From assembly GCF_021917145.1 (NCBI RefSeq), contig NC_061061.1, positions 3,233,390-3,297,389 of the forward strand: a DNA stretch of 64,000 nt. The letters are read 5' to 3'. Source of the stretch: Hypomesus transpacificus (taxonomy: Eukaryota; Chordata; Actinopteri; Osmeriformes; Osmeridae). The notes beneath the pieces were generated by a model. The model saw only the letters and a program-made list of their open reading frames with translations. It was not told the origin of the DNA and did not search any database. The stretch's first letter is position 1. Each line of letters begins with the position of its first letter. The position numbers and the translations under genes were made by a program. Shown in pieces: positions 46,262 through 58,906 of the stretch.

Positions 46262-49135
46262 TGGCACTCACACTGTCATAAAGTCTATGTGACTTTATTG
46301 CACATTGCATAATGTACCATTCACATTGCACTCTTCTTTATATCTTATTTTATATTTAAAAAAAATACATTGCATAGTATTGGTTAGAATTAGTTGTAAA
46401 TGTGCAGCATTTTAGATTTTCTACATTTTAGATGTACAACTCTTATATGTTTACCGTATGAACCTTCTTGCTATTGTTAATTACTTTTTTGTGCAAACTT
46501 ACTTATGATTCTGATGACATAAGAGTAATGTGGGAGGCTTCTAGCTAGTTTTGATTAAATAGAATTAGGTTATTGTTACAACTGACTGACAGGCATACAC
46601 AAAAACAGCTAATAAAAGATATATGGTTTTACAGTACATCCTTTAACACAGTTATAGTTACGTATAGCTTATTAAGTCAACTTTAAACCTAACAGAATTG
46701 ATGCTGTGTCCTGAATACAGTTTGTGTTGAGTAGGTTTATTTCAATCCTAGTAGTTATCTAGAGAAGATAGCCCTGTTTTTACAGCATACAGATACAACT
46801 GCCAGAGCTGATCAAATATATTAACTTAGGACTGGTGTTAACGCTTACAATGTTAGTAGTACTAAAAATGATGAGGTTTTTATGCCTCTTCTGAATTGTA
46901 TTTGTAGTTTTACTATGTTACTGAATTGGCCATCCAATAGCTTTGTCGGGGTCTCTGCGTTTTGCACAATTTGCCATTTTTTAGTCTTTTTTTTTTTGCC
47001 AGGACTTTTGTTCTGACAAACCTGTCAAGTTTCTACACTATAACTCCTGGTTTGTTGTCATCGGCATCATGTTGTTTCCTTTAAAAGACCACAGAAAAAC
47101 GCTGCTGGCCTAAGTGTCAGTTGCACAGAAAGTATGTCATTGTGTTATCAGTGCCACGGTGTCAGAAGATCGCTTTCAAACCAGTTTTTCTCTATCCAGC
47201 ACTGACGTAGAGCACCACACAAGCATTTGAACCCAAAATGATTACACGTTTCAAAAATCTACTGATACTAAGCCATAACATTATCTTGTCATTGTTGAAC
47301 TTCTCTAAATAGTTACAAAACAGAGTTTAGGTACAGTGCATAGCGTGTTCAGATTGCTTCAGTATAGACACTTTTTGGGGATAGTCTGGTTATTGGGGAA
47401 GGGGGGGGGGGAGAGAGGAAGTTGGGGTGTGTTGTGCATTCCAAATATGGGGGTGGATCTCAAGACTTGATGAACCGATAGAGTTCTGTAAAACACACAA
47501 AGACATACCCCCTAGACACCAGATTATGTGAAAGGCACAAAACAAAGATGGCAAAGGGATGCGATCATGATGGGGAGGGGTGTTACAGGACAGAGGATGA
47601 GCAGATTGTGAGCACAGATCACAGAGGAAAGCTGGAGAGAAAGATGGTTGGATGAGGTGAATCATCATTGGACTGTGCTTCTCAGTGGAAGAGGGCGACA
47701 GAGAGCAGGGGGGCCACCAGGAGCAGCAGACTCACGGTGAGGCTCCGTGCGTTGTTGCACAGGTTGCCGTCACTGCAGTCCAGCTTGAAGCTTATGCCTG
47801 GCAGTTCAGTGGACATTGACCCTGCACACATACTCTTGCTGGCACATCCCTTCAAGGAAACCTTCTGGCCTGAGACCTCAGCTACAAGCACAAGAAGAAG
47901 CACTGTTATTCCCTCGGTTTACCGTCACACCTGTGCTGTGCACAGACAAAGACGCATTTTAAGAACATCATTTGATATATAGAACAACAAGCACTGTCAT
48001 GAGTGGAATTAGAAATATTTGGGAATAATAGAGAACCAATCATATGAAACATTACTTATAGTGGAGATACAGCTATTATCGTCTCCCAGGCAGTTTAGAG
48101 TGGTGAGGCAATCCTGGCCGTTGCAAGTGAAGCACTGTTTCCCATTTGGGGTACTACTGCTGGATTCTGTGGAGCAGAAAAAAAAGAAGCACTAAAGTTA
48201 CCATAGGCTATAGACATGGTATGACCAGTGGAAAGTTCTCGTATTGCACATTTACATGACAATCTTTCTCTCCTTGACTTGAATTCATCAATAGAATTCA
48301 GAGTCAGATTGCAATTTAGATGAAGACGGTCTATCAAATGGTGTTGTAATATAACAATATTGGTTTACACGATAAAATATATATTACAATGACTATTTAT
48401 AATAAATAATATATTAAAAAATACATCATACAGATTTAACGTAATAACAATAATATTGGTTTACACGTAAAGACTAACCTGGGACAGTCTGAGAGTTGCA
48501 GAGGTCCGTGGTGCAGCACTTGTTATTTATCCTTGATATTCCAAAGTTAAGTGACCCTGTCAGGCACTCAGCAGGCACAGCACAGCTCTTAGTGGTCATA
48601 TCTTGATAGTTATGAAAAACAATTACAATAATTCAAAACAGGATTTCATTATGTTTGTAATGAAAACAAATCGGCCAATAACGCATATCGTGATGAAGCC
48701 AATATAGCCTACATAATAATAAAAATGAAATGAGTTTTGCATTAAAGTATCTGACCGCGTAAGATGTGACCCTCATTGCTGCACATTGAGCGGAACTGGG
48801 ACATGTCTTTTGGGTCTCCACACATGATCCTGATGCCCCGGGTACGCACTCGTAACAGGTGAGTGTGAAGGCTAAAATATGGGTGTATCAGAACAGGTTA
48901 TTTCGGTTATTAGAAGCTGTAAATAAATTGAAATAGATAGGTTATAAAGAGAATACAAAACAGAAGGCTTGCATCAGGTATTCTAATTGGATTAGGCTAC
49001 TTTTATTTGGAAATCACATAACCAAAACCTTATAGGCTATTAATCTGCAGCCACATGTAGCCTAATATATTTTAGCTGAAACGATGCAACCAGTCTAGGA
49101 TAGACTATAGTGTATTTGAGACTTTCCTGCGCCTA
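46262..49135. repeat. Tandem duplication unit 1 (Ly6/uPAR-like)
   Basis: Aligns with 54066-57570 in the same orientation, beginning AACACTGTCATAAAGTC (46266 CACACTGTCATAAAGTC). It ends just before the first-exon splice donor. Unit 2 is longer, with extra sequence at 54920-55490 and 56440-56620. Confidence 0.85.
47682..48871 (-). pseudogene. Ly6/uPAR-like gene, proximal copy, broken
   Basis: Four of five exons of the distal copy are present: 48871-48756, 48601-48479, 48166-48056 and 47881-47682. The last exon ends in a GPI-type hydrophobic tail (SLLLLVAPLLSVALFH). Breaks: the signal-peptide exon is missing, because similarity to the distal copy stops at about 49125, where its donor GGTAAGT reads GGAAAGT. 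One base is missing at the end of the 48756 exon (TTACGCGGTCAG against TTACGCAGGTCAG), so splicing to the next exon gives ATA TGA. An 18-bp in-frame deletion lies at the start of the 48601 exon. The coding content was once a two-domain cysteine-rich LU protein. Use of another start or splice site is possible but not visible. Confidence 0.75.
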
Positions 49136-51855
49136 TAGGTGGCGCTACAAGCCACGCCCCGACACACACACATCCGAGGCTTGCGGGAAAGGGTGGGCTG
49201 ACCAAGCCCCCACGCTTCCAGCAGTGGATCTAAGGGGTGGCAAGGGGTGGCGGCTGCCACCCCAATAAAAAATACTGCCTCCCCAAGTTTTTTTTTTTCC
49301 TATGCATTTAGCAGACACTTTTATCCAAAGCGACAGTGCATAGGTCACTGATCATAACAACGAGATAGCCCCAAACATTGCAGGTAGCAAAAACATGAAG
49401 CATACATTGTGAAAAAACTGTCCCAAAGGGAAGAACCATAAGAGCATGTAGTGAAACAAGTTACAATTAAACAACATGAACCTCAATCTTCCCATTGAAA
49501 AATATTATTTGTACATTACAGAACATTTCAATAAATAATATTAATGTTACTGTTTAATTTAAACTATCATATTCTAGCCTAATCATTAACCATAGGGAGT
49601 ACTGTGCCCCCCTACTCTGGGTTTGATTTGCCTCCAGGAGGCCACCCAACAACTTCCTTCTGCCACCCCATTGCCACCCCGAATGAAAATCTCTAGATCC
49701 GCCCCTGCACCCTTCACTAGTTGACTTGAAGAAAAAGCCCTGGTGGATATTGGCGGTATTGCATTTCCGATTTTGAATATCATTGTACAAATTTCTCCAA
49801 ATTCTAAAACATTGAAATGTATGGTGAACATTTTGAAAAAACCTACAAATGTGTTTCTATGAACCATGACTCCAAATGACTTAAAATGTATTTGTGTAGG
49901 CCACATTTACAGTTATGCTTGTTTGGGAACACAAGAGCTATGGAAATACATGTCTGTGTCAAGTCCATTTTTAAATGGTTTGCAATGTTGAGGCGTACCC
50001 CACTGCCTGCAGCTATATTTAAATGTGTTTCATGATGAGTGGTGATTTATGTTTCACAGAAATTAGTGGTTTATTGCGGCATATAAAACAAAATTCTTTG
50101 GAAAAATTAACCTAAATTCCAGGGCGTTTTCTTTCCTGCTATGCCAATGTCTAGTCCACAGAACTTTTACTCTCGGTTACGCATGGATGTTATGGGACTG
50201 AAATCACAATACGTGATTGGGGTCGTGTCACAGAAAGGGTCAAGGCAGTAGTTAATTATGAAGCTCCGATAAGAAAATGCATACAACATTTTTTCCAGAT
50301 TACCCAAACTCAAACACACATTTAAGTATAACGACTTGTGGTTGTATCGTTTTTTTTTTATAATGAAAAAACCTAACACAAATGGTATAACGAGCCCATA
50401 ATCGTTGGTTTGATTGCCGTACTATGCGTACTAGATTAAGTGAAAAATAGAGAGAGAAGTCCAAAAACAGCACGGAGCAGCAACGAGAGGGTTCCCACAA
50501 GAAAATCTGATTTCCCTGTGTCTATACCTTTTATATCCAACAAATTACACCCCTGAACTTTTAAAACAGTACTATTGGCCTACTACAATTGTAAATCTCC
50601 TGACATCTGCTCCAATTGGGCCTTGATACAATGCCATCTAATCTTTTTTTGCTGATTCTGCAACATTTTTGGGGACTTTCCATACCAGTACCTTGTGGCC
50701 ACTTCCTCTATTCTGCCATACCATTGTTTATTGGAGGATGTTGAATTTTTCTGCTTCTCTTTTTCTCCACCTACTTCTTTACCTTCTCACACTTTCAAAT
50801 AGTTTTAACAAGTCTCTATACTCTACTCTCTCTGTATTCTGCACAAAAGATCACTGTGTACTGTATATCAAAACATTCCGGCATATAAATCCACGTATCT
50901 CAACACTCAGATCTTATCACCCTTCTCTGGCCCGCTGCTATTTTTAACTAATCTATACCAGTCTATAACAGCATAATACAATCCCTAAAATTCAGTTATG
51001 GCTTTTGATTTGGGTGCCACCCCAAGATGGTCAGTGGCCCCATCTGGCCACTCCTATGAAACATTTCAAGGGGTGCCACTGCTTTTGCCTGTTAATGCCT
51101 GCACTGCAGTGAAGAAAACTATATGACAACAATAATGTTTAATGTAACTGGCCCCTCTAACAGAACCTCTGGCCCCAATGTAACTGCCCCCCCCCCCCCG
51201 CCCCTTCCCTAGCTACATTGCAAATCAAGAGAAGAGCCTTTTCATAAGGCCCAGTAGCAGACTCATGCTCTCTGAGACCGTCAAATATTAGCACTCATGG
51301 AATGCCTCTTGTCCAATCAAAGTAGACCTACTTGTTTGGAATTTACTGTTGTAAGTACAAGTTTATATCCAAATCATAAACAAACAACAAGAAAAAATGT
51401 ATGTAGACACAGCATGCCCTCTAATTGCATTCACTCTCAGACCATAGTGATATGTAGATTTTCTGCATACACAAAGCTTGTGTCTCAGCGAGGAAGAGGT
51501 CGCTCCGTGTGTCCCTAGAAGGCCACGTATAGATCTAGGAATGCACTTTGTGTAACCTCTTGAGAGCCAGGAAGTGGATAAGTCTCCAAACTTAGTTATG
51601 ACCGCATCACCTGTGGACCGTTCCCCTGTGCATCATTCGTGGAATGTGTACTGTTTAAGGGCATGTTTTGGTGGTTACTATATCTGAACTGTCCAGCTAA
51701 TGTATATAATTGCTATCTGAGAGACATGTTTCTCACTCATGCTAGCCACTCTGTTGTGAATTGGTGGCATGATCTGATGTTGTTGCTAATAAAACCTAGT
51801 CAACCCTTTCTTTAAATTGTCGTGCCTCTGTCCGGCCTACCTGATGAGAAATCTC
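49136..51855. other. Interval without a supported gene
   Basis: Holds the MITE at about 49216-49708. Other parts: a poly-C run near 51188-51198, and unique AT-rich sequence from 49.8 to 51.2 kb. Open frames here have no exon-like or domain content that I can recognise. Confidence 0.5.
49216..49708. mobile_element. hAT-type MITE with a SINE-like insertion
   Basis: Left end CAGTGGATCTAAGGGGTGGC and right end CTAGATCCGCCCCTG are inverted relatives. The flanking octamers CACGCTTC and CACCCTTC match at 7 of 8. The fish repeat ATGCATTTAGCAGACACTTT is inserted at about 49300. Confidence 0.65.
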
Positions 51856-51859
51856 ATCC

Positions 51860-53900
51860 TTACACATAGCTGAGCTGGTCTTAAGCTAGTATAAAAGAGT
51901 TCAATCGTTGTTTCATCAGACCAGAAAATTAGTTTGTCATGGTCTGAGAGTCCTTCCGATGCCTTTCGCCAAACTCTAGGCGAGCCGTCATGTGCTATTT
52001 ACTGAGGAGTGGCTTCCGTCTGGCCACTCTATCATACAAGCCTGATTGGTGAAGTGCTGCACAGATGGTTGTCCTTCTAGAAGGTTCTCCTCTCTTCACA
52101 GAGCAACACTGGAGCTCTGTCAGAGTTACCATCTCTGGTCTCTTGGTCACCTCCCTGACAAAGGCTCTTCTCCCCTGATTACTCAGTTTGGCCAGGCGGT
52201 CAACTCTAGGAAGAGTCCTGGTGGTTCCAAACTTCTTCCATTTATGGAGGATGGAGGCCACTGTGCTAATTGGGATGAGCACGATGCTGCAGAATTTTTT
52301 TCTGTACCTTCCCCAGATCTGTGCCTCAACACAATCCTGTCTTGGAGGTCAAGTCTCTTTATTGTCATGTGCACAGAATAACATACGTCATTAAGAACAA
52401 TGAAATTCTTGTGACATGGCACGCAACATTTACGTCATTATTAAGAATTATAAAAAGCAAAAATGACAGAAAATATTAGTTAAAAAATATACATAATGGA
52501 AATGGGAATATGGACAGCATGCAAATCTTAAATATTGTAACTTTAAGTGTTGTAGTGCCAATAAATGGATATATAAAAAAAATGTGCTAGTGATTATAGA
52601 AAGTGACCAGAGCATATGACTGTTCATGTGATCAGTAAATCAGTGTTGCTGGTTGAGGAGCCTTATGGTCTGGGGGTAAAAACTGTTTTTGAGTCTGGAA
52701 GTGAGTGTCCTGATGCTCTGGTAACGTCTACCAGATGGCAGCAATGTGAACAGACCATAGCCTGGGTGGCTGGAGTCCTTTATGATGTTCCGTGCTTTCC
52801 TGAGGCATCGTGTCCCGTAGATGCCTGGAACGGAGATGGCAGCCGATGATGCCCTCCGCTGATTTCACCACCCTCTGGAGGGCCTTGAGTTCAGCAGCGG
52901 AGCAGCTGCCGTACCAGGCAGTAATGCAGCCTGACAGGATGCTCTCAATAGTGCACCTGTAAAAGTTGGCAAGAGTTTTTATAGACATGCCAAACTTCTT
53001 GAGTCTCCTCAGGAAGTATAGGCGCTTTTGGGCAGTTTCCATCGCTGAGTTTGCTTGCCTGGACCACGTGAGGCTATCTTTGATGAACACATTAAGGAAC
53101 TTGAAGTCGGAGACTCTCTCTACTTCAGCTCCATCGATGTGTATGGGGCATGATCCCTCCTCTGCCGCTTCCTGAAGTCCATAATCATCTCCTTAGTTTT
53201 GCAGACGTTAAGGGAGGGGTTGTTGTCCTGGCACCATGTAGCCAGGTCCCTTACCTCCTCTCTGTATTTAGTGTCATCATTGTTGGAGATGAGACCCAGG
53301 ATGGTGGTGTCATCCGCAAACTTAAAGATGATGTTGGAGTTGTGAGTGGCCATGCAATCACGCGTGAACAGGGAGTACAGCAGGGGACTGAGTATGCAGC
53401 CCTGAGGGGCTCTGATGCACAGGGTCAGTGCAGAGGAGGTGAGGTTGCCCATTCTCACCACCTGGGGTCTACTCTTCAGGAAGTCCAGGATCCAGTTGCA
53501 CAGGGAGGAGTTAAGACCCAGGGTCCTGAGCTTGGGAACAAGCTTAGCGGGCACAATCGGTCTACAGACAATTCCATGGACTTCATAGCTTGGTTTGTGT
53601 TCTGACATGCACTGTCAACTGTGGGACCTTAAATAGACAGGTGTGTGCCATTCCAAACCATGTTCAAACAACTGCATTTACCACAGGTGGACTCAAGTTT
53701 TAGAAACACCTCAAGGATGATCAGTGGAAACAGGATGCGCCTGAGCTCACTTTTGAGTGTCACGGCAAAGGCTGTGAATGCTTGTGTATATGTGATTCTT
53801 TCATTTTTTTGAGGAAACAAATTAATCAATCAATTATGGAATACGGCTGTAAAGTGTGGAAAAAGTGAAGCACTGTGAATACTGTCCGGATGCACTGTAT
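51860..53900 (-). mobile_element. Tc1-like transposon, 5' part, split by a LINE
   Basis: Two pieces, 51860-52340 and 53556-53900. The first encodes the Tc1 HTH region (KWKKFGTTRTLPRVDR, AKLSNQGRRAFVREVT). The second holds the protein start ([16 protein letters not shown]) and the terminal sequence GAATACTGTCCGGATGCACT near 53878. The LINE at 52341-53555 is inserted in the transposase N-terminal region. The reading frame is also broken. Confidence 0.83.
52341..53555 (-). mobile_element. L2-like LINE, 5' truncated, inside Tc1
   Basis: Minus-strand frames encode [31 protein letters not shown] (the RT catalytic FADD) and CTIESILSGCITAWYG. The 3' end carries GACAATAAAGAGACTTGACC (minus). Frames are separated, so it is inactive. 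Confidence 0.85.
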
Positions 53901-54065
53901 GACAAGAAAGATAGGTGGGTGGAAAGATAGGTCGGACACCTCCCACCCCAGCAACTCCCCTCCAGCAGGAGACTGTGGTCAATCAGGACCAAAACCTCAG
54001 CCATAAGAACAGTATCTTTCCATCTGCAACTGGTCTCATCAACTAGGACCAGAACTCCCAACTGT

Positions 54066-57000
54066 CACTAACACTGTCATAAAGTCCATAAGTCACTTTA
54101 TGGCACATTGCACAATGCACCAATCACATTGCACTCTTCTTTATATAAAACAAATTACATTGCATATTATTGGTTAGAATTTGTTGTAAATGTTTTGCAT
54201 TTTTAACTCTTATATGTTTACCATATGCACCTTTCTGCTGTAGTAAATTCCTTGTTTGTGCAAACTTACTTATGATTCTGAGTCTGATGACATAAGAGAA
54301 AGAGGCTTCTAGGTTGAGCTAGTTTTGACTAAATAGATTTAGGTTATGGTTACAACTGACTGGCAGGCATACACAAAGACAGCTAATAAAAGATATACTG
54401 TTTTTACAGTACATACTATAGAGCCTATACTTCTACAGCCTAAATAGACAAGTCTACAGATACAACTGCCAGAGTTGATCAGATATATTAACTAAGGACT
54501 GGTGTTAACGCTTACAATGTTGGTAGTACTAAAAATTATATAGGGTTTTATGCCTCTTCTGAATTGTATTTATAGTTTACTATGTTACTGAATTGGCCAT
54601 CCAATAGCTTTGTCGGGGTCTCTGCCTTTTGCACAATTTGTCAGGACTTTTGTCCTGACAATCCTGTCAAGTTCCTACACTATAACTCCTGGTTTGTTGT
54701 CATTGGCATCATGTTGTTTCCTTCAGAGGACCACAGAAACACTGCTGGCCTGAGTGTCAATTGCACAGAAAGTATGTCATTGTGTTATCAGTGCCACGGT
54801 GTCAGAAGATCGCTTTCAAACCAGTTTTTCTCTATCCAGCACTGACGTAGAGCACCACACAAGCATATGAACCCAAAATGATTACACGTTTCAAAAATCT
54901 ACTGATACTAAGCCAAGCCTGGGCACCAATTAAGTTTGAATAATTTTACCTGTGAACCCAGATGTTCCACATTTTAACTCTTAACATAAAGTTAATTCAA
55001 ATGCTACCCTTCATTTCCCTGCACTTGCAAAGTCTTATCCTATCTTAGTTCTAACCAATAATTTACACTGTTAATCATATTACCACTTTACATGCTTAGA
55101 TCTCTCGCCTGTATTCTCTGAATCTTCTTGTGGATTATCCTGACTTTGCCTGTCTATGACCTATTGCTTGTGACCTCTACTCTGCCTTTTGGAAAACCCT
55201 AAAGCCCTGTTTGCTCATTTACAAAGTATAACTTCTTTTTGTTTATAAAAGGCATGTTTGTTGACAGAGGGCTCATGTTAAGGTAAAATAGATGCCAATT
55301 GTAGATTTTCAAAACATGCAATGGGAACATGAGACTATACGGTAGTATTGTTCAATCTGATTCTGAACATGGAACTGTTGTTTGTTCTGGTAGCAGATAA
55401 ATGGACCAGGGTTGGAAAAAATATGTTTAATTAAAAGAACAGGGGAAAACATGTTATTTCAAGCCCTGGGAATACGTGGTTCTATGTTAAAATGTAAGAT
55501 CGAACAAAACATTCTGTTGTCATCGTTGAACTACTCTAAATAGTTACAAAACGGAGATTTAGGTACAGTGGATAGCGTGTTCAGATTGCTTCAGTATAGA
55601 ACACTTTTTGTGGATAGTCCGGTTATTGGGGAAGGGGGGAGGTTGGGGTGTGTTGTGCATTCCAAAGATGGGTGTGGATCTCAAGACACGATGAACAGAT
55701 CGAGTTCTGTAAAACACACAAAGAAATATCCCCTAGACACCAGATTATGTGAAAGGCACAAAACAAAGATGGCAAAGGGATGCGATCATGATGGGGAGGG
55801 GTGTTACAGGGCAGAGGATGAGCAGATTGTGAGCACAGAGCACAGAAGAAATCTGCAGAGAAAGATGGTTAGATGAGGTGATTCATCATTGGACTGTGCT
55901 TCTCAGTGGAAGAGGGTGACAGAGAGCAGGGGGGCCACCAGGAGCAGCAGACTCACGGCGAGGCTCCGTGCGTTGTTGCACAGGTTGCCGTCACAGCAGT
56001 CCAGCTTGAAGCTCATGCCTGGCAGTTCAGCGGACATTGACCCTGCACACATACTCTTGCTGGCACATCCCTTCAAGGAAACCTTCTGGCCTGAGACGTC
56101 AGCTACAAGCACAAGAAGAAGCACTGTTATTCCCTCAGTTTACCGTCACACCTGTGCTGTGCACAGACAGAGAAATTTTCTGAACATAATTTGATATATA
56201 GAACAACAAGCACTGTCATGAGTGGAATTAGAAATTTGTGGGAATAATAGAGAACCAATCATGTGAAACATTACTTATAGTGGAGATACAGCTATTCTCG
56301 TCCCCCAGGCAGTTTAGAGTGTTGAGGCAATCCTGGCCGTTGCATGTGAAGCACTGTTTCCCATTTGGGGTACCACTGCTGGATTCTGTGGAGCAGAAAA
56401 AAAAGAAGCACTGAAGTTACCATAGGCTATAGACATAGGCGCCGATTTATGTTTTTCTCCGTTGGTGCTCACGGGTGCACGCCCGTAGTGAACATTTGCA
56501 TTTCAGAACCTTAGGAAATGGACAGCGGCCGACACGAACACACACGCCTATTAACTCGATAATAAAACCATATATATATATAATACATAAGTATATTGGC
56601 GCCTATGGCTAAAGACATTGTATAACCGGTGGAAAGTTCTCGTATTGCACGTTTACATGACAATCTTTTTCTCCTTGACTTGAATTCGTTGAATGTCAGA
56701 TTCCCATTAAGATGAAGACAGTATCATTTAGGTGATGCAATATAACAATCATAATAATACTGGTTAACACGATAATCATAAAATATTTAATACAAATGGG
56801 CCTATAAGGAGCATTTATAATAAATAATGTAATTTAAAAAAAAAAAAAAAAAACATCATATAGATTTAACGTAATAACAATAATATTGGTTTACACGTAA
56901 AGACTAACCTGGGACAGTTTGAGAGTTGCAGAGCTCTGTGGTGCAGCACTTGCTATTTAGCAATGTCCTTGAGATTCCGAAGTTAATTGACCCTCTCAGG

Positions 57001-57580
57001 CACTCATCAGGCACAGCACAGCTCTTCGCGGTCATATCTACGATTTTTGACCCTTCTTGATAGTTATGGAAAACAATTACAGTCATTCAAAACAGGATTT
57101 CTTTATGTCTGTAATGAAAACAATTTGGCTAATAACCCGTATCGTGATAAAGCCAATATAGGCTACATCTTAATACAATTAAATGAGTTTCTCATTCAAA
57201 TATCTGACCTGCGTAAGATGTGACCCTCATTGCTGCACATTGAGTGGAACTGGGACATGTTTTTTGGGTGTCCACGCATGATCCTGATGCCCCGGGTACG
57301 CACTCGTAACAGTTGAGTGTGAAGGCTAAAATATGGGTGTATCATAACAGGTTATTTCGGTTATTAAAACTGCAAATAAATCGACAATAGACCTGTTGTA
57401 GTGAGAATACAAAACGGCTTGCATTAAAGATTCTAGTTGGATTAGCTACTTTTATTTGGAAATCACATAACCAAACCTTAGGATATACATCTTCAGCCAT
57501 AGGTAGCCCAATATATTTTAGCTGAAACTATGCAACCAGTCTAGGAAAGGCTAGTGTATTTGAGACTTACCTGTGGAAAA
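54066..57580. repeat. Tandem duplication unit 2 (Ly6/uPAR-like)
   Basis: Counterpart of unit 1 (46262-49135), with the signal-peptide exon preserved. It contains shared flanking blocks such as CCAATAGCTTTGTCGGGGTC. Confidence 0.85.
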
Positions 57581-57616
57581 GAGCGCACATCCAACGAAAA
57601 GTACGACCAAATGCAT
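55903..57616 (-). CDS. GPI-anchored Ly6/uPAR-like protein, distal copy (206 aa)
   Basis: Exons in transcript order: 57616-57571 (signal peptide, MHLVVLFVGCALFST), 57325-57209, 57055-56909, 56385-56275 and 56102-55903. They sum to 621 bases, 207 codons with the stop, phase 1 throughout. The mature protein has two cysteine-rich LU modules. The first starts FTLNCYECVPG and ends NSKCCTTELCNS; the second starts KQCFTCNGQDC and ends GNLCNNA. CC..(D/E)LCN and LCNN are typical of Ly6/uPAR folds. A hydrophobic C-terminus (SLLLLVAPLLSVTLFH) after the last Cys suggests GPI attachment at the cell surface. Two LU modules recall uPAR/CD177/PLA2-inhibitor-like proteins, but no specific ortholog can be named. 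The proximal copy at 47682-48871 is broken. Confidence 0.87.
56566..56584. repeat. AT microsatellite in the Ly6-like intron
   Basis: Run of ATATATATATATA between copies of the repeat found only in unit 2 (56440-56620). Confidence 0.6.
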
Positions 57617-57851
57617 TGTGAATTGGTTACTCTATGAAAGTCCGACTGATGCAGGGCGGGTTGAGTTGAAGCATTTAAGGGTATTTTCTGGGAGTGGTTT
57701 AATGCAGGTTACAAACTAAATACAAAGGGAAATGATAATAATATCTGTGAAATGGATATAGCCTATAGGAAGATAGGGCATAAAACACAGGGCACAATCA
57801 ACTGATAGGAGACATCAGTTGTTGCGAAGGACTGATGGGTTTGCCCCCTTA

Positions 57852-58605
57852 TAGTGATGTGTCGTTCGTGAACGATTCGTTCATTTTGAACGAATCCTTA
57901 TAAGGACTCGGGAGTAACGAGTCCTCTCAACGAGTGATTCGTTCATTTCCCGACTCGGTCTTTCTACGAGTCTTTGGATCATTTTTCACGTGACCTGCAT
58001 AGGCTCTGTAGCTAGAGGAAACGAACGATTCGTTCCTTTCCCGACTCGGTCTTTCTACGAGTCTTTGGATCATTTTTCACGTGACCTGTATAGGCTGTAG
58101 CAAGAGGAAACGAACGATTCGTTCCTTTCCCGACTCGGTCTTTCTACGAGTCTTTGGATCATTTTTCACGTGACCTGCATAGGCTCTGTAGCCAGAGGAA
58201 ACGAATGATTAGTTCCTTCCCCGACTCGGTCTTTCTACGAGTCTTTGGATCCTTTTTTCACGTGACCCGCATTGTATTTTTTAGTAGAGGAAACAGGTTC
58301 CTTATTCCCTTTCGCGTGGCCGCTGTTTTAGTAAGACGTGAATGAATGATATTCGCTCAAGTCATCATACTGACTGGTTTTGTTATTTTCACTTTACATT
58401 TACACTTACAGTTTAGTGCAGTGTAATTGTTTGACGTGATAATTAAATGCTAGTGTGATAATACATGACCAAATCATACAAACTCATGATACATTTTAAT
58501 GCAGGAATTTATTTTGAAATAGTATTTGCTGGTGCACATGTCATGCACTAACCTACAGTGGACGTATAGGGGCTATACGTCCTTTGCAGTGGACGTATAG
58601 CCCCC

Positions 58606-58652
<47 letters not shown>

Positions 58653-58748
58653 TGAAATGAACAAATGACTCGAAAAAAGATTCGTTCATTTTACTGAACG
58701 AGATTCAAAGAACCGAATCAGTAAAAAGAACCGAACTTCCCATCACTA
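57852..58748. mobile_element. hAT-type element with internal minisatellite and poly-C
   Basis: Ends TAGTGATG and CATCACTA, flanked by an exact 8-bp target duplication CCCCCTTA (57844-57851 and 58749-58756). Inside are four 90-bp units, starting CCCGACTCGGTCTTTCTACG at about 57949, 58039, 58129 and 58219, and a poly-C tract at 58607-58652. No transposase. Confidence 0.87.
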
Positions 58749-58906
58749 CCCCCTTAGACTGTGCACGTGAACAGCCCTTTCGCTGCTGTTGGGTCATGCC
58801 GTTAGTGCATGCACCCCTTATGGCTCCACTGGTACAGCCAATCGGAGTGCAGTCTGGGGATGCTCGCGCTGACGATACCCCGTGGCGGGAATAGCGGGGT
58901 AGTGGA

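Noticed and set aside
53150-53605. Plus-strand 151-codon frame
   Set aside because: Antisense to the LINE RT with the FADD motif; no independent support.
57936-58290. CRISPR-like or satellite centromere array
   Set aside because: Only four 90-bp units, contained within a hAT element that has its own target duplication.
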